Of a DNA stretch of 64,000 nucleotides, positions 46,848 through 55,223 are shown one piece after another; within the stretch, counting starts at the first letter, position 1; every line of letters starts with the position of its first letter. The DNA lies in NCBI RefSeq assembly GCF_041262565.1, contig NZ_JBGCCJ010000001.1:3348001-3412000 (forward strand), written 5' to 3'. This stretch comes from Leifsonia sp. EB41. GTDB taxonomy: Bacteria; Actinomycetota; Actinomycetes; Actinomycetales; Microbacteriaceae. The notes below the pieces were generated by a model. It saw nothing but the letters and a program-made list of their open reading frames with translations, searched no databases and was not told the DNA's origin. The position numbers were made by a program, and so were the translations under genes.

Positions 46848-48114
46848 CGTTCCGCGCTCTGCCGCCGGAGCACCCCGCGAGTCGGCCAAGCCGCGCAACC
46901 CGCTCAGCAGAGCCAGGATCGAACGGATCTCCGACCGCACCGTGTCGGCGTTCGGCCTCGTCTTCGGGCTGCAGACCTTCCCCACGGCGCTCGGGCAGCT
47001 CGGCGCCCTGCGCAGTCCGTGGGGCCTCATCGTCCTGGTGGTGGTCTTCGGCGGCCTCGCGCTGACGGTGCTGCTGGCGATCTTCGCGCAGCGCGTCGTG
47101 AAGGTCACGATGGGCGTGCTGTCGGTCGTGTACTTCGCCGCGATCGTCACCTGGCCGCTGCTGGCGGCCGACCCGAAGGCGTTCACGTCGGACAAGCCGT
47201 GGGTCTGGTTCCTCTGCTCGGTCTTCACCGCGTTCGCCGCCGTCGCCTACCCGCTGTGGCTGGCCATCGCCTACACGATCATCACGCCGCTCGCGTACGG
47301 CGTCGTCCGCGCGCTGCCCGCGGGCGGGGGAGTCGGCGCGGAACTGGCCGGCCTGGACGCGGTCTACGCGATCATCCTCGGCGGCGTCATCCTCGCCATC
47401 ATCGCGATGATGCGGCAGGCGGCGACCGCCGTTGACGTCGCGCAGAGCCAGGCGCTCGCCAAGTACGGCAACGCGGTGCGCCAGCACGCGACCGAGGTGG
47501 AGCGCGTCCAGGTCGACGCGATCGTGCACGACAGCGTGCTCACCACCCTGCTGTCGGCCGCGAGCGCCCGCACGCAGGAGCAGAAGGATCTCGCGGCGCG
47601 GATGGCCGCCGACGCGATCGGCCACCTGCACGCCGCGGAGGCGTCCGGTCCGGAGGACCAGACGCAGGTCGGCGTCGAGCAGCTCTCCGACCGGCTGGTG
47701 ACGGCCGCGCGGGCGTTCTCGTCGCCGTTCGAGGTGGACGCGCGCGACCACGACGAGCTGCACACCCTCCCGGTCAACGTCGCGGAGGCCGTGTACTCGG
47801 CGGCCGTGCAGGCGATGGTCAACAGCATGCAGCACGCCGGCGGCGACGAGGTGCGGCGCAGCGTCGTCGTCCGCGGCGGCGAGCACGGCGCGGCGGTGAG
47901 CGTGACGGTGACCGACGACGGCCGCGGTTTCGACGCCGCAGAGGTCCCCGCCGAGCGGCTGGGCCTGCGGGTGAGCATCCGCGAGCGGCTGGCGAAGGTC
48001 GGCGGCCGCGCGAACGTCGTCTCGGCGCCGGGCGAGGGCACGACGGTCAGCATCGTCTGGCCTGCGGGCGAGCGCGGCTCGGTCGTGGAGCGCGAGCAGG
48101 AGGCCGCCGGATGA
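46834..48114 (+). CDS. Sensor histidine kinase (NarL-partner type)
   Basis: 426 residues. N-terminal ~35 basic residues, then five or six membrane helices to about residue 190 with no obvious periplasmic domain. The dimerisation region AIVHDSVLTTLLSAA contains the probable phospho-histidine (HD pair as in HisKA_3 kinases). HATPase_c has MVNSMQHAGGDE (N box) and DDGRGFDAAEV (G1 box) with LRVSIRERLAKVGG. It starts inside the regulator gene and ends overlapping the third gene as ATGA. The signal may be sensed inside the membrane. Confidence 0.9.
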   Translation: MSAPSVPRSAAGAPRESAKPRNPLSRARIERISDRTVSAFGLVFGLQTFPTALGQLGALRSPWGLIVLVVVFGGLALTVLLAIFAQRVVKVTMGVLSVVYFAAIVTWPLLAADPKAFTSDKPWVWFLCSVFTAFAAVAYPLWLAIAYTIITPLAYGVVRALPAGGGVGAELAGLDAVYAIILGGVILAIIAMMRQAATAVDVAQSQALAKYGNAVRQHATEVERVQVDAIVHDSVLTTLLSAASARTQEQKDLAARMAADAIGHLHAAEASGPEDQTQVGVEQLSDRLVTAARAFSSPFEVDARDHDELHTLPVNVAEAVYSAAVQAMVNSMQHAGGDEVRRSVVVRGGEHGAAVSVTVTDDGRGFDAAEVPAERLGLRVSIRERLAKVGGRANVVSAPGEGTTVSIVWPAGERGSVVEREQEAAG

Positions 48115-49145
48115 TCACCCTCAACCGCGTGCTGTTCCTCGGCCTGGGCGCGCTCTTCTCGGCCTACCACCTGTTCCTCGGGCTGTCGTCGCTGTCGATC
48201 CCGGGCTCACCGGGCCCCGCGGTCGTCGCGATGGCGCTGTACGCGGTCGCGACCGTGATGAGCCTGTGGCCGACCAGCCCGACCAAGATGCCGCTGTGGC
48301 TCGCGTCGTTCGACCTCGCCGTGTGCGTGGTCATCCCGATCCTGGTCACCAGCGAGCTGAACCCGGCGAAGGACAACGGCTACGCGACCTGGTACGTGGC
48401 GGCGGTGGGCACGCTGATGACGATCGCGGCCGTGCGCCGCCAGCAGTTCGTGGCGTGGGTCGGCGTCGGCTTCCTGGCCGTGCAGACGGTGGTCTGGGCC
48501 GGACCCGGCGCGCTCGCCGGGCTGGGCGTCATCGGCTCGGTCGTCTGGGTCGGCGTCGCCGTCGTGATCTCCGGCTCGCTCGCCAAGGCCGGCCGCGACG
48601 CCCTTCAGTTCGCCCGGGCCGAGCGGGAGGCGACCGAGTGGCAGGCCGCGCAGGAGGCGCACGTCATGGAGCGTCAGCTCCGGCTGCGGCAGACCTACCG
48701 TGTGGCCGCTCCGATGCTCGCCGAGATCGTGCGCCGCGGCGGCGACCTCACCGAGGCCGAGCGGCGCGAGTGCCGCTACCTGGAGGGCGCCATCCGCGAC
48801 GAGATCCGCGGCCGCCGCCTCCTCAACGACGATGTGCGCCGGGAGGTCATGGACGCCCGCCGGCGCGGCGTGGTCGTGAGCCTGCTCGACGAGGGCGGCA
48901 TCGACGACCTGGACCAGTCCGGGCTGGAGGCCGTGCTGCGCCGGCTCGCGGACGCCATCCGCGGCACGACGACGGACAAGCTGATCGTGCGGACGGTGCC
49001 GCGGTCGTCCAAGACCGCCGTGACGGTGGTGGGCCTGCGGATGTCCGACGACGGCGCCGCCAACGCCCTGGGCGCTGACTCGGAGGACGACGAGGTCGAC
49101 CTCTGGCTGGAGATCCCCCGCCCCCTCGCCGTCGCCACCCCCTGA
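48111..49145 (+). CDS. Membrane protein, third gene of the two-component operon
   Basis: 344 residues, no family recognised. Residues 1-165 hold about five or six helices in a layout like that of the kinase before it. The cytoplasmic half is Arg/Glu-rich: an alpha-helical stretch (AREREATEWQAAQEAHVMER near 180-200), then RRLLNDDVRREVMDARRRGV, ending in a region that could be a degenerate ATPase-like fold. I see no phospho-histidine box, N box or G box. The ATGA overlap with the kinase stop means strict coupling. It may be a co-sensor or modulator of the kinase, perhaps a decayed paralogue. Confidence 0.75.
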   Translation: MITLNRVLFLGLGALFSAYHLFLGLSSLSIPGSPGPAVVAMALYAVATVMSLWPTSPTKMPLWLASFDLAVCVVIPILVTSELNPAKDNGYATWYVAAVGTLMTIAAVRRQQFVAWVGVGFLAVQTVVWAGPGALAGLGVIGSVVWVGVAVVISGSLAKAGRDALQFARAEREATEWQAAQEAHVMERQLRLRQTYRVAAPMLAEIVRRGGDLTEAERRECRYLEGAIRDEIRGRRLLNDDVRREVMDARRRGVVVSLLDEGGIDDLDQSGLEAVLRRLADAIRGTTTDKLIVRTVPRSSKTAVTVVGLRMSDDGAANALGADSEDDEVDLWLEIPRPLAVATP

Positions 49146-49168
49146 CCCGCGCCTACCCGTTCATCGAG

Positions 49169-49217
49169 GGGCACGTTGTTGTCACTTCTGGCGCCCAGAA
49201 GTGACAACAACGTGCCC
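49169..49217. repeat. Perfect 23-bp inverted repeat with a 3-base loop
   Basis: The arm reads GGGCACGTTGTTGTCACTTC then TGG (49169-49191); the exact complement is at 49195-49217; the loop is CGC. It lies 24 bases after the end of the two-component operon. Longer and less GC-rich than ordinary terminators in this window, it resembles a dispersed palindromic element. Confidence 0.85.
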
Positions 49218-49238
49218 TTCGGTGGCTGTTAAAAGGGG

Positions 49239-49272
49239 AAAGGGGCCGACACCCGAATTTGTCGGCCCCTTT
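49239..49272. terminator. Rho-independent terminator
   Basis: Thirteen-base arms AAAGGGGCCGACA and TGTCGGCCCCTTT around CCCGAATT, followed by TTC. A-rich and T-rich flanks make it a classic intrinsic terminator in either direction. Confidence 0.85.
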
Positions 49273-49280
49273 TCAAACCC

Positions 49281-49317
49281 CGAGTCAGGACGACAACCCG
49301 AATATCGTCCTGACTCG
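49281..49317. terminator. Second hairpin of the series
   Basis: Perfect 13-base arms CGAGTCAGGACGA and TCGTCCTGACTCG with an 11-base loop CAACCCGAATA, eight bases after the preceding terminator. No T-run. Confidence 0.7.
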
Positions 49318-49578
49318 CCCCCAAAGCACTCGCCCGCTTACCCTAGTCGGCGAGTGATTGGCGGTGTAACTCACGAGGAGAGACACCTAGCAATAACAAT
49401 ATTGTCGCCCCGGCCGATAAATACATAGTCGTCATTTTGGGGGACCCCAGGGGGACACTTTCCGGGGTGCCGCCGAACCCGCGTGGCGGATTGCCGCCTG
49501 TCCCGCATGTGGGGGACATCCCGGTCGGGGTACAAAACCGGTTTCGGGGTACGCGCGCCCGGGGGATCAGGCGCAGCT

Positions 49579-49833
49579 TCAGCCCGAGAAGGACCGCCAC
49601 ACGCCGGGACCGGGCGTGAGCGGTTTCCGGAGGCCGCGCTGCGTGCGCTGCCAGCCGTCGGGGCCGTGCTCCGGCCGGGCGTCCCGTGCCGCGGCAGCGG
49701 CTTCCGCCGCAGCCGTCGCGAGCACGGCGGTGACGGCCGCGATCTCCTCGGGGGTCACGCCCGTGGTGAGGAATCGCAGCTGCGACGGGTCGAGCGGGGA
49801 CGGGCCGTCCGGCGCCTGGTGCCTCCCGGTCAC
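49579..49833 (-). CDS. accE: Acyl-CoA carboxylase epsilon subunit
   Basis: Small (84 residues) actinobacterial subunit that stabilises or activates the alpha-beta carboxylase complex. [21 protein letters not shown] at residues ~14-34 is the family signature (V-x-G-x-P-x-x-x-E-L/I-A-A-L/V type); an alanine-rich helix and a WxR/GWQ-type tail end the protein. GTG 49833 overlaps the beta-subunit stop as GTGA, so it is translated with it. Confidence 0.88.
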   Translation of the reverse strand: MTGRHQAPDGPSPLDPSQLRFLTTGVTPEEIAAVTAVLATAAAEAAAAARDARPEHGPDGWQRTQRGLRKPLTPGPGVWRSFSG

Positions 49834-51434
49834 AGCGGGATGTTCCCGTGCTTCTTCGCCGGCAGCGACGCCCGCTTGGTGCGCAGCGCCCGCAGCGCCT
49901 TGATGACCGAGATCCGCGTGGCGGACGGCTGGATCACGCCGTCCAGCTCGCCGCGCTCGGCCGCGAGGAACGGGCTGGCGACGTTGTAGGTGTACTCGCT
50001 GGCCAGGCGGGCGCGCACGGCGGCGACGTCCTCGCCGGCCTCCTCCGCGCGCTTGATCTCGCCGCGGTACAGGATGTTGACCGCGCCCTGGCCGCCCATG
50101 ACCGCGATCTCGGCCGTCGGCCAGGCGAGGTTCATGTCGGCGCCGAGCTGCTTGGAGCCCATGACGATGTACGCGCCGCCGTAGGCCTTGCGGGTGATGA
50201 TCGTCACCAGCGGCACGGTGGCCTCCGCATACGCGTACAGCAGCTTCGCGCCGCGCCGGATGACGCCGGTCCACTCCTGGTCGGTGCCGGGCAGGTAGCC
50301 GGGCACATCGACCAGGGTGAGGATCGGGATGCTGAACGCGTCGCAGAACCGCACGAAGCGCGACGCCTTCTCGCCCGCGTCGATGTTGAGCGTGCCCGCC
50401 ATCGCGCTGGGCTGGTTGGCGACGATGCCGACCGAGCGGCCCTCCACGCGGGCGAAGCCGATCACGATGTTCGGGGCGAACAGCGGCTGGATCTCCAGGA
50501 ACTCGCCGTCGTCGACGATCCCCTCGATGATCGTGGTCACGTCGTACGGCTGGTTGGGGGAGTCCGGGATGATCGTGTCGAGCCGGCGGTCGGCGTCCGT
50601 GATCTCCAGCTCGGGCTCCGCCTCGAACACCGGCAGCTCGGCCAGGTTGTTCTGCGGCAGGTAGCTGAGCAGGGCGCGCGCGTAGTCGAGCGCGTCCTCC
50701 TCGTCGCTGGCGAGGTAGTGCGAGACGCCGGAGATCTTGTTGTGGGTGAGCGCGCCGCCCAGCTCCTCGAAGCCGACGTCCTCGCCGGTGACGGTCTTGA
50801 TCACGTCGGGGCCGGTGACGAACATGTGGCTCGACTTGTCGACCATGATCACGAAGTCGGTGAGGGCCGGGGAGTACACCGCGCCACCGGCCGCCGGGCC
50901 CATCACGATGGAGATCTGCGGGATGACGCCGGAGGCGGCGGTGTTGCGGCGGAAGATCTCGCCGTACTTGCCGAGCGCGACGACGCCCTCCTGGATGCGC
51001 GCGCCGCCGGAGTCGAGGATGCCGATCATCGGCACACCGGTCTTGAGCGCGTGGTCCATGACCTTGATGATCTTCTCGCCGGCGACCTCGCCGAGGCTGC
51101 CGCCGAAGATGGTGAAGTCCTGGCTGAAGACCGCGACGTTGCGGCCGTGGATGGTGCCGACGCCGGTGACCACCGCGTCGCCGTAGGGCCGCTTGGCCTC
51201 CATGCCGAACGCGTGGGTGCGGTGGCGGACGAACTCGTCGAACTCCACGAAGGATCCGTGGTCGAGCAGCAGGTCGATGCGCTCGCGTGCGGTCAGCTTG
51301 CCCTTCGCGTGCTGCTTCTCAATCGCGGCCTCGCCGCTCGCGGTCACGGCCTCGTGGAACCGCTCCTTGAGGTCGGCGAGCTTGCCGGCGGTCGTGAAGG
51401 GATCGGGGGTCTGACGTGCTTCGGTGTCGGTCAC
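49830..51434 (-). CDS. Acyl-CoA carboxylase beta subunit (carboxyltransferase)
   Basis: Transfers the carboxyl group from biotin to acetyl- or propionyl-CoA. 534 residues, AccD/PccB type. [19 protein letters not shown], the acyl-CoA oxyanion blocks [13 protein letters not shown] and [31 protein letters not shown], and late blocks [13 protein letters not shown] and [19 protein letters not shown] are all present. TAGAGT lies seven bases before GTG 51434, a leaderless pattern; GTG 51443 would add three residues. It works with the alpha chain at 42-44 kb and the coupled epsilon subunit. Confidence 0.95.
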   Translation of the reverse strand: MTDTEARQTPDPFTTAGKLADLKERFHEAVTASGEAAIEKQHAKGKLTARERIDLLLDHGSFVEFDEFVRHRTHAFGMEAKRPYGDAVVTGVGTIHGRNVAVFSQDFTIFGGSLGEVAGEKIIKVMDHALKTGVPMIGILDSGGARIQEGVVALGKYGEIFRRNTAASGVIPQISIVMGPAAGGAVYSPALTDFVIMVDKSSHMFVTGPDVIKTVTGEDVGFEELGGALTHNKISGVSHYLASDEEDALDYARALLSYLPQNNLAELPVFEAEPELEITDADRRLDTIIPDSPNQPYDVTTIIEGIVDDGEFLEIQPLFAPNIVIGFARVEGRSVGIVANQPSAMAGTLNIDAGEKASRFVRFCDAFSIPILTLVDVPGYLPGTDQEWTGVIRRGAKLLYAYAEATVPLVTIITRKAYGGAYIVMGSKQLGADMNLAWPTAEIAVMGGQGAVNILYRGEIKRAEEAGEDVAAVRARLASEYTYNVASPFLAAERGELDGVIQPSATRISVIKALRALRTKRASLPAKKHGNIPL

Positions 51435-51519
51435 GCCGTTCACTCTACCTGCCAGCCGAAGAGCGATGCCGTCTACGGATTCCTACAAATCCGAGGCCGT
51501 TCGCTGGCAGAATTGAGCA

Positions 51520-52281
51520 ATGAGCTTCCGTCGCAGCCGGGCTGTGGTCCCCGTCCTCGAGGTGCTGCCGGAGGCGGCGTCCACCAACGACGTGCTGCAG
51601 GCGCGCGCGGGCGATCTGCCCGACCTGGCCGTCGTGGTCACCGACAACCAGACGGGAGGCCGCGGCCGGCTCGGCCGGGTCTGGGTGTCGCCTCCTGGCA
51701 AGGCGCTGGCCATCTCGGTGCTGCTGCGCCCGGAGGGCCTCGCCCCGGAGGCGCTCGGCTGGTTCCCACTGCTCGCCGGGGTCGCGATGAGCCGCGCGCT
51801 CTCGGGCTTCACCAGCAGGGAGGTCGCGGTCAAGTGGCCGAACGACGTGCTGATCGACGAGGCCAAGGTGTGCGGCATCCTGTCGGAGCTGCTGCCGGGC
51901 ATGGACGGTGTGATCGTGGGCGCCGGCGTGAACCTGACGCTGGAGCGCGACGAGCTGCCGACCCCGACCTCCACCTCGCTCGCCCTGGCCGGGGCGAAGG
52001 ACGTCGACCCTGACGCCGTGCTGGCCGCGTACCTCACGCAGCTCAGCGTGCTCTACCGCGAGTTCGTGGCCGCGGGCGGCGACCCGGTGCGCAGCGCACT
52101 GCGCGACGAGGTCGTGGAGGCCTGCCACACCATCGGCCGCTCGGTGCGGGTCGAGCTCCCCGGCGGCGAGGTGCTGCTCGGCACCGCGACGTCGATCGAC
52201 GAGTCCGGCCGGCTGATCGTGGACTCGGATGACGGTCCGACGGCGGTGGCGGCGGGCGACGTGACGCACCTGCGGTATTAA
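51520..52281 (+). CDS. birA: Biotin--[acetyl-CoA-carboxylase] ligase
   Basis: Makes biotinyl-AMP and attaches biotin to the carrier lysine of the carboxylase alpha chain. 253 residues, without the DNA-binding domain of E. coli BirA, so not a repressor. TDNQTGGRGRLGRVWVSPPG (~residue 41) is the biotinyl-AMP loop; VKWPNDVLIDEAKVCGIL and VGAGVNLTL are the next catalytic blocks; the C-terminal SH3-like domain is present. Divergent from the carboxylase beta gene. Start six bases after CAGAAT, no ribosome site. Confidence 0.94.
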   Translation: MSFRRSRAVVPVLEVLPEAASTNDVLQARAGDLPDLAVVVTDNQTGGRGRLGRVWVSPPGKALAISVLLRPEGLAPEALGWFPLLAGVAMSRALSGFTSREVAVKWPNDVLIDEAKVCGILSELLPGMDGVIVGAGVNLTLERDELPTPTSTSLALAGAKDVDPDAVLAAYLTQLSVLYREFVAAGGDPVRSALRDEVVEACHTIGRSVRVELPGGEVLLGTATSIDESGRLIVDSDDGPTAVAAGDVTHLRY

Positions 52282-52838
52282 TGGGATACATGAGCAACAC
52301 GCCGGAGGGTACGCCCGCGCCACCTCCCGAGCGGGTCATCGCCCGCCTGAGGTCGAACGCGCGCGCGATGTTCTGGCCGAGCCTCGCCCTGATCGCCGCG
52401 GCCGGCGGCGTCGGCTTCTTCGCCGGACGGATCTCCGAGGTGTGGGAGGTCGTGCTGCTGTGGAGCGCGGCGGCCGCCGTCGTCCTCCTGCTGTTCCTGC
52501 TCCCGCTCGCCGTCTGGCTGAGCCGGCGGTACACGATCACGACGCGCCGGCTCATCATCCGGCACGGCTTCTTCGTGCGGGTGCGCCAGGAGCTGCTGCA
52601 CAGCCGCGGCTACGACGTCGCGGTGCGGCGCACCTGGCTGCAGAGCATGTTCCGCTCGGGCGATGTGCGCATCAACTCCGGGCTGGACCACCCCGTGGTG
52701 CTGCGGGACGTGCCGAAGGCCGATCAGGTGCAGCGCGCGCTGAGCGAGCTGATGGAGCGCACGCAGACGGTCGTCGCGGTGCGCCGCCAGCAGTCGGAGT
52801 CAGTCTCCGACGAGACCACTGTCTGGGGTACGCGCTAG
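52281..52838 (+). CDS. Membrane-anchored bacterial PH-domain protein (DUF304 type)
   Basis: 185 residues. Two adjacent helices (about 31-50 and 58-80) precede a bacterial Pleckstrin-homology domain (SRRYTITTRRLIIRHGFFVR, then GDVRINSG and VVLRDVPKADQVQRAL). Function unknown; PH-like domains of this type are often scaffolds. ATG 52281 overlaps the birA stop (TAATG); ATG 52290 is an alternative. Its last 39 bases overlap the convergent GtrA gene. Confidence 0.85.
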   Translation: MGYMSNTPEGTPAPPPERVIARLRSNARAMFWPSLALIAAAGGVGFFAGRISEVWEVVLLWSAAAAVVLLLFLLPLAVWLSRRYTITTRRLIIRHGFFVRVRQELLHSRGYDVAVRRTWLQSMFRSGDVRINSGLDHPVVLRDVPKADQVQRALSELMERTQTVVAVRRQQSESVSDETTVWGTR

Positions 52839-53372
52839 CGTCGAGCCCGTCGTGTTGGCCGGCTCCGGCGCGGAGACGACGGTCGTGGTCGTCTTCTCGG
52901 CCTTCGCGCTCACGCGTGCGGCACGGGCCGGGGAGAACACCCACCAGCGGTAGAGCGCGAAGCGGAACAGCATCCCGACCGCGAGGCCGACGACGTTCGC
53001 CGAGATGTTGTCGGCGACAGGGCCCACCATGCCGAGCAGGTAGTGCGACACCCATACGCAGAGCAGCGGGATGCCGGTGCCGGTGACGAGGCTGACCGCG
53101 AAGAACTCGACGCCCTCGCGTGCGGCGTTGTCCTGACGCTGGCCGGAGAACGCCCAGTAGCGGTTGCCGATCCAGTTCGTCAGGATGGCGATGACCGTCG
53201 CGATGATCGTCGCGTAGATCGTCCGGTGCTCAACGTTGCGCAGCACGATCAGCAGCATCACGTTGAACACGACGAGGTTGACGCCGAAGCCGACGGCGCC
53301 TACCGCGCCGAACTTGATCAGCTGCGGGAGGAAGCGCGCCGTGCGGTGCGCTGTGGTCGTCTCGGTCGTCAT
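52800..53372 (-). CDS. GtrA-family membrane protein
   Basis: 190 residues with four helices (about 18-40, 48-66, 84-106, 118-138). FLPQLIKFGAVGAVGFGVNL and ILTNWIGNRYWAFSG are the GtrA signatures. Family members help flip lipid-linked sugars for wall or lipid glycosylation. The C-terminal ~45 residues are charged or disordered. Its 3' end overlaps the PH gene tail to tail by 39 bp. Confidence 0.9.
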   Translation of the reverse strand: MTTETTTAHRTARFLPQLIKFGAVGAVGFGVNLVVFNVMLLIVLRNVEHRTIYATIIATVIAILTNWIGNRYWAFSGQRQDNAAREGVEFFAVSLVTGTGIPLLCVWVSHYLLGMVGPVADNISANVVGLAVGMLFRFALYRWWVFSPARAARVSAKAEKTTTTVVSAPEPANTTGSTLARTPDSGLVGD

Positions 53373-53492
53373 GCTCCAGCCTGGCTATGCGGGAAGATAG
53401 GAAGTGCGTTCGCCACATTACGCGGCCCGGGTGTCCGGTATCTGGGAGTTGCCCGCGCACCGTGTGAAGAGTATCGAGGAGAGACATCGGAG

Positions 53493-54632
53493 ATGGCCAG
53501 GAACAAGGTCGGTGTGATCGGCGGCGGACAGCTGGCCCGGATGATGATCCCTCCCGCGGTGGAGCTCGGCATCGACATCCGCGTGCTGGAGGAGGCCGAG
53601 GGGATGAGCGCCGACCTGGCGGCGACCGGGGTGGGCGACTACCGCGACCTCGACACGGTGCTCGCGTTCGCCGAGACGGTCGACGTCGTGACCTTCGACC
53701 ACGAGCACGTGCCTCCGGCGATCCTGCGTGAGCTGGTCGGCCGCGGCATCCCGGTGCACCCCGGCCCCGACGCGCTGCTCTACGCGCAGGACAAGCTGCA
53801 GATGCGCGCCAAGCTCAGCGAGCTGGGCCTCCCGGTGCCGGACTGGGCCGCGGTGGAGTCCGCCGACGAACTCAGTGCGTTCCTCGCCGACCACGGCGGC
53901 CGTGCGGTCGTGAAGACGGCGCGCGGCGGCTACGACGGCAAGGGCGTGCGCGTGGTGTCGGAGGCCTCCGGCGCGGACGACTGGTTCCTCGCGCTCGCCG
54001 AGGACGGTCGCGGCGGCGCGCTACTGGTCGAGGAGCTGGTGGACTTCCGCCGCGAGCTGGCGCAGCTGGTCGCGCGTCGCCCGTCGGGCGAGATCGCCGC
54101 CTGGCCGGTCGTGGAGACGGTGCAGCGCGACGGCGTCTGCGCCGAGGTGATCGCTCCCGCGCCCGGCTCGGTCGGCCGCCTGGCGCAGGTCTCCGCCGAG
54201 ATCGCCCGCGACGTCGCCGAGGGTCTCGGCGTCACCGGGGTGCTCGCGGTGGAGATGTTCGAGACGACCGACGGCCGGGTATTGATCAACGAGCTGGCCA
54301 TGCGCCCGCACAACAGCGGCCACTGGTCGATCGAGGGCGCGGTCACGGGCCAGTTCGAGCAGCACCTGCGCGCGGTCCTCGACCTCCCGCTCGGCTCGAC
54401 CGCGCCGCGCGAGGAGTGGTCGGTGATGGTCAACATCCTGGGCGGCCCCGCCGAGGGCACGCTGCAGGACCGCTACCCCGCGGCGCTGGCGGCGCACCCC
54501 GAGGCGAAGTTCCACGGCTACGGCAAGGCCCCGCGGCCGGGCCGCAAGGTCGGGCACGTCACCGTGGGCGGCGACGACCTGGACGACGTCGTCTACCGGG
54601 CGCGGGCGGCGGCGGCCTTCTTCGAAGGGTGA
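53493..54632 (+). CDS. purK: N5-carboxyaminoimidazole ribonucleotide synthase
   Basis: ATP-grasp enzyme making N5-CAIR from AIR and bicarbonate in purine synthesis. 379 residues. VGVIGGGQLARMMIPPAVEL opens the protein; VTFDHEHVP, VVKTARGGYDGKGV (ATP lid), ELAQLVARR, and INELAMRPHNSGHWSIEGA (metal/ATP site) follow. ATG 53493. Its partner mutase purE lies 590 bp downstream, separated by two small ORFs on the other strand rather than being directly adjacent. Confidence 0.95.
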   Translation: MARNKVGVIGGGQLARMMIPPAVELGIDIRVLEEAEGMSADLAATGVGDYRDLDTVLAFAETVDVVTFDHEHVPPAILRELVGRGIPVHPGPDALLYAQDKLQMRAKLSELGLPVPDWAAVESADELSAFLADHGGRAVVKTARGGYDGKGVRVVSEASGADDWFLALAEDGRGGALLVEELVDFRRELAQLVARRPSGEIAAWPVVETVQRDGVCAEVIAPAPGSVGRLAQVSAEIARDVAEGLGVTGVLAVEMFETTDGRVLINELAMRPHNSGHWSIEGAVTGQFEQHLRAVLDLPLGSTAPREEWSVMVNILGGPAEGTLQDRYPAALAAHPEAKFHGYGKAPRPGRKVGHVTVGGDDLDDVVYRARAAAAFFEG

Positions 54633-54868
54633 GCCTGCCGGTCTCGGGGCGCTAGAGCCACGGCCACGCAGATCAGACCGGCGGCGAGGGGCATCCCGAA
54701 ACTCAGCCAGACCTTGGTGAGCGGCCAGAGCAGCATGATCAGCGCGCTGGCCTGGTCCGGAGGAGCAGCGGCGGTCACGCTGTCGCCGACGAAGGCGAGC
54801 ATGATGCCGATGACCGCGATCGCAGCACCCGTCAGTCCGATCCGCGTCGAACGGCGTCGGAGGCTCAC
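54593..54868 (-). CDS. Small two-helix membrane protein
   Basis: 91 residues, unrecognised. A basic start (SLRRRSTRIG), helix 1 IGLTGAAIAVIGIMLAFVG (about 10-28), a short outside loop, a second hydrophobic stretch LIMLLWPLTKVWLSFGMPLA and AGLICVAVALA (about 50-72), then a basic tail. GTG 54868 overlaps the stop of the next small ORF as GTGA, which supports this start. The last 40 bases overlap the 3' end of purK. Confidence 0.6.
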   Translation of the reverse strand: MSLRRRSTRIGLTGAAIAVIGIMLAFVGDSVTAAAPPDQASALIMLLWPLTKVWLSFGMPLAAGLICVAVALAPRDRQAHPSKKAAAARAR

Positions 54869-55023
54869 GACGCCGCATGTTCGGCTTGGCCCCGGCAATA
54901 GGACGAGATCATGGGTGCTGCCTCCGTTATCCGTGTTTCGATGTCCGTGGGTGAAGGGTTCGAACCGAGCGCGTCGATGACCGAGGCGATGAGGGATTCC
55001 GCTCCGGGACAGACGAGCTCCAT
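54865..55023 (-). CDS. Small ORF coupled to the two-helix membrane protein gene
   Basis: 52 residues from ATG 55023 (MELVCPGAESLIASVIDALG to SYCRGQAEHAAS), unrecognised. Strong G/C third positions and the GTGA overlap with the next gene argue that it is real. The open frame with coding-like codons extends 20 codons further upstream ([20 protein letters not shown]) to a stop at 55084-55086 without a usual start. A frameshift from the neighbouring ATG at 55089 (MNKFG frame) or an unusual start is therefore possible. Confidence 0.45.
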   Translation of the reverse strand: MELVCPGAESLIASVIDALGSNPSPTDIETRITEAAPMISSYCRGQAEHAAS

Positions 55024-55118
55024 CGCGCTGAACTGGTCCGCGAACTCGGCCGGGTCCAGCGCCGTGCTCCGTTCCGAACTTGTTCATAGCCTTGCTCCAT
55101 TCCATCGCGTCATCGCGA

Positions 55119-55147
55119 TTGCTTAAATGTAGCAACAGACATGTCAA
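55119..55147 (-). promoter_or_regulatory. Probable promoter and operator for the small-ORF pair
   Basis: On the minus strand a consensus TTGACA (55142-55147) is followed after 16 bases by TAAGCA. The inverted repeat TTGCT-n7-AGCAA (55119-55135) overlaps the -10 side, where a repressor could block the promoter. It would drive the two small ORFs, divergent from purE. Confidence 0.45.
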
Positions 55148-55223
55148 GTATCGAACGGCCTCCTCGAGGGAGGCCCGCGCGCCTTACCTGCCCGCCCCGC
55201 ACCCCGCCCCTATCCTGGGTCGC

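Larger units (their letters stand above)
49146..49578. other. 433-bp intergenic region with serial hairpins between convergent operons
   Basis: Holds four perfect inverted repeats in a row: 49169-49217, 49239-49272, 49281-49317 and an 8-bp-arm one (CACTCGCC/GGCGAGTG) at 49327-49356. An AT-rich stretch (49385-49436) follows, then G-run rich sequence with repeated GGGGGAC and GGGGTAC words (about 49437-49560). No ORF here has convincing codon use. It may hold terminators plus a non-coding RNA or a decayed element. Confidence 0.6.

Noticed and set aside
49409-49437. dif-like site (GGCCGATAA, then ATACAT, then a GTCA at the expected distance)
   Set aside because: The left arm resembles actinobacterial dif and spacing fits, but the right arm matches at about five of eleven positions and is not symmetric with the left. 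Too weak without GC-skew evidence.
49343-49600. 85-codon minus-strand open frame in the hairpin-rich intergenic region
   Set aside because: Poor third-position G/C bias, no ribosome site or homology signs, and it overlaps hairpins and the end of accE.
54950-54970. GGTTCGAACC resembling a tRNA T-arm
   Set aside because: No acceptor, D-arm or anticodon stem around it; it lies within coding-like sequence of the small ORF on the other strand.
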